Shown here: one piece after another, positions 63,911 through 64,000 of the stretch
How positions within the stretch are numbered: the first letter of the stretch is position 1
Layout: the number at the start of each line of letters is the position of its first letter
NCBI GenBank assembly: GCA_963754445.1
Contig: CAVWFT010000001.1
Location: 1,178,001-1,242,000 of the forward strand
DNA from: Bog-473 sp963754445
Lineage (GTDB): Bacteria > Actinomycetota > Acidimicrobiia > Acidimicrobiales > RAAP-2
Direction of reading: 5' to 3'
Length of the DNA stretch: 64,000 bases
Notes under the pieces: generated by a model
Database searches by the model: none
Told to the model about the DNA's origin: nothing
What the model saw: the letters and a program-made list of their open reading frames with translations, nothing else
Translations under genes and position numbers: made by a program

Positions 63911-64000
63911 CAGCGCACAGTGATCTCGGCCGGCGCATACGACCCGTAGATGGCCCCGCGGGAGTAGTCGCAATCGGCTTCGAGCTGGTAGCGGCCGGGC
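63911..64000 (-). pseudogene. Partial gene, 3' end, with apparent frameshift
   Basis: The last frame reads GAIYGSYAPAEITVR then stop. The adjacent frame at the window edge reads PGRYQLEADCDYS, a plausible continuous product if one base is added near 63958-63961 (in the CCGCGG run). Codon third positions are GC-rich in exactly these two segments and not in the alternatives. Likely the C-terminus of another secreted protein; the rest lies outside. Confidence 0.4.

Noticed and set aside
1..64000. Prophage, insertion sequence or integrative element
   Set aside because: No transposase, integrase, phage structural gene or flanking direct repeats were found.

Overview
The window is a high-GC chromosomal segment from an actinobacterium, most likely class Acidimicrobiia (inference). 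The evidence is a mycothiol synthase, a menaquinone (not ubiquinone) pathway, actinobacterial gene orders (ruvX-mltG-aroE; pdtaR-polA-rpsA), many apparently leaderless genes with a TANNNT -10 box 5-9 nt before the start codon, and three secreted proteins with a 42-residue 'GYWLVASDGGIFSFGDA'-type repeat that I associate with Acidimicrobiia. I see no phage, insertion sequence, CRISPR array or plasmid functions; it reads as core genome with small accessory insertions.

Layout. 1-6044: end of ruvX, then mltG and aroE, convergent with an MscS channel; rodA and a DUF151 nuclease; a phosphotransferase. 6045-9390: small orphan genes, a heme-oxygenase-like monooxygenase and the first secreted repeat protein. 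9391-20777: envelope and regulation, with a divergent SEDS protein/polyphosphate kinase pair, a GT87 mannosyltransferase, a TIGR00027-type methyltransferase, a UPF0104 flippase-like protein, an AI-2E-type permease, a polyprenol-phosphate mannose synthase and an OmpR-type two-component system. 20760-26794: menaquinone genes menG/menF with a MaoC hydratase, a VIT-family transporter, mycothiol synthase divergent from endonuclease III, a structured intergenic region that is probably an unannotated small RNA, and an RHH/PIN toxin-antitoxin-like pair. 26879-40571: a histidine and tryptophan biosynthesis region (hisDCBHAF, a GroES-like gene, hisI, trpE, ygfZ; then trpC, a trpF-trpB fusion, trpA). hisG, hisE, trpG and trpD are not here. 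40568-45259: SGNH hydrolase and a type II fatty-acid operon fabD-fabG-acpP-fabF in which FabD carries an extra C-terminal biotinyl/lipoyl-like domain. 45551-52117: tRNA-Leu(CAA), menC, pdtaR, polA and rpsA. 52250-64000: accessory genes (DUF5996, alpha/beta hydrolase, an orphan solute-binding protein, DinB/mycothiol-transferase-like proteins, NYN nuclease, GNAT, YdeI-like) and two more secreted repeat proteins.

Three reading frames look broken by single-base indels: polA near 49574, the 5' end of mshD near 24894, and the partial gene at the right edge near 63958. polA is expected to be intact in a living cell, so assembly or sequencing error is the simplest explanation. The observations I consider most worth following up are the structured RNA at 25736-25838, the modular secreted proteins that each carry exactly six repeat units, the FabD-carrier-like fusion, the TrpF-TrpB fusion with an internal promoter-like box, the 14-bp perfect palindrome between two divergent genes at 58533-58563, and the degenerate PIN protein.
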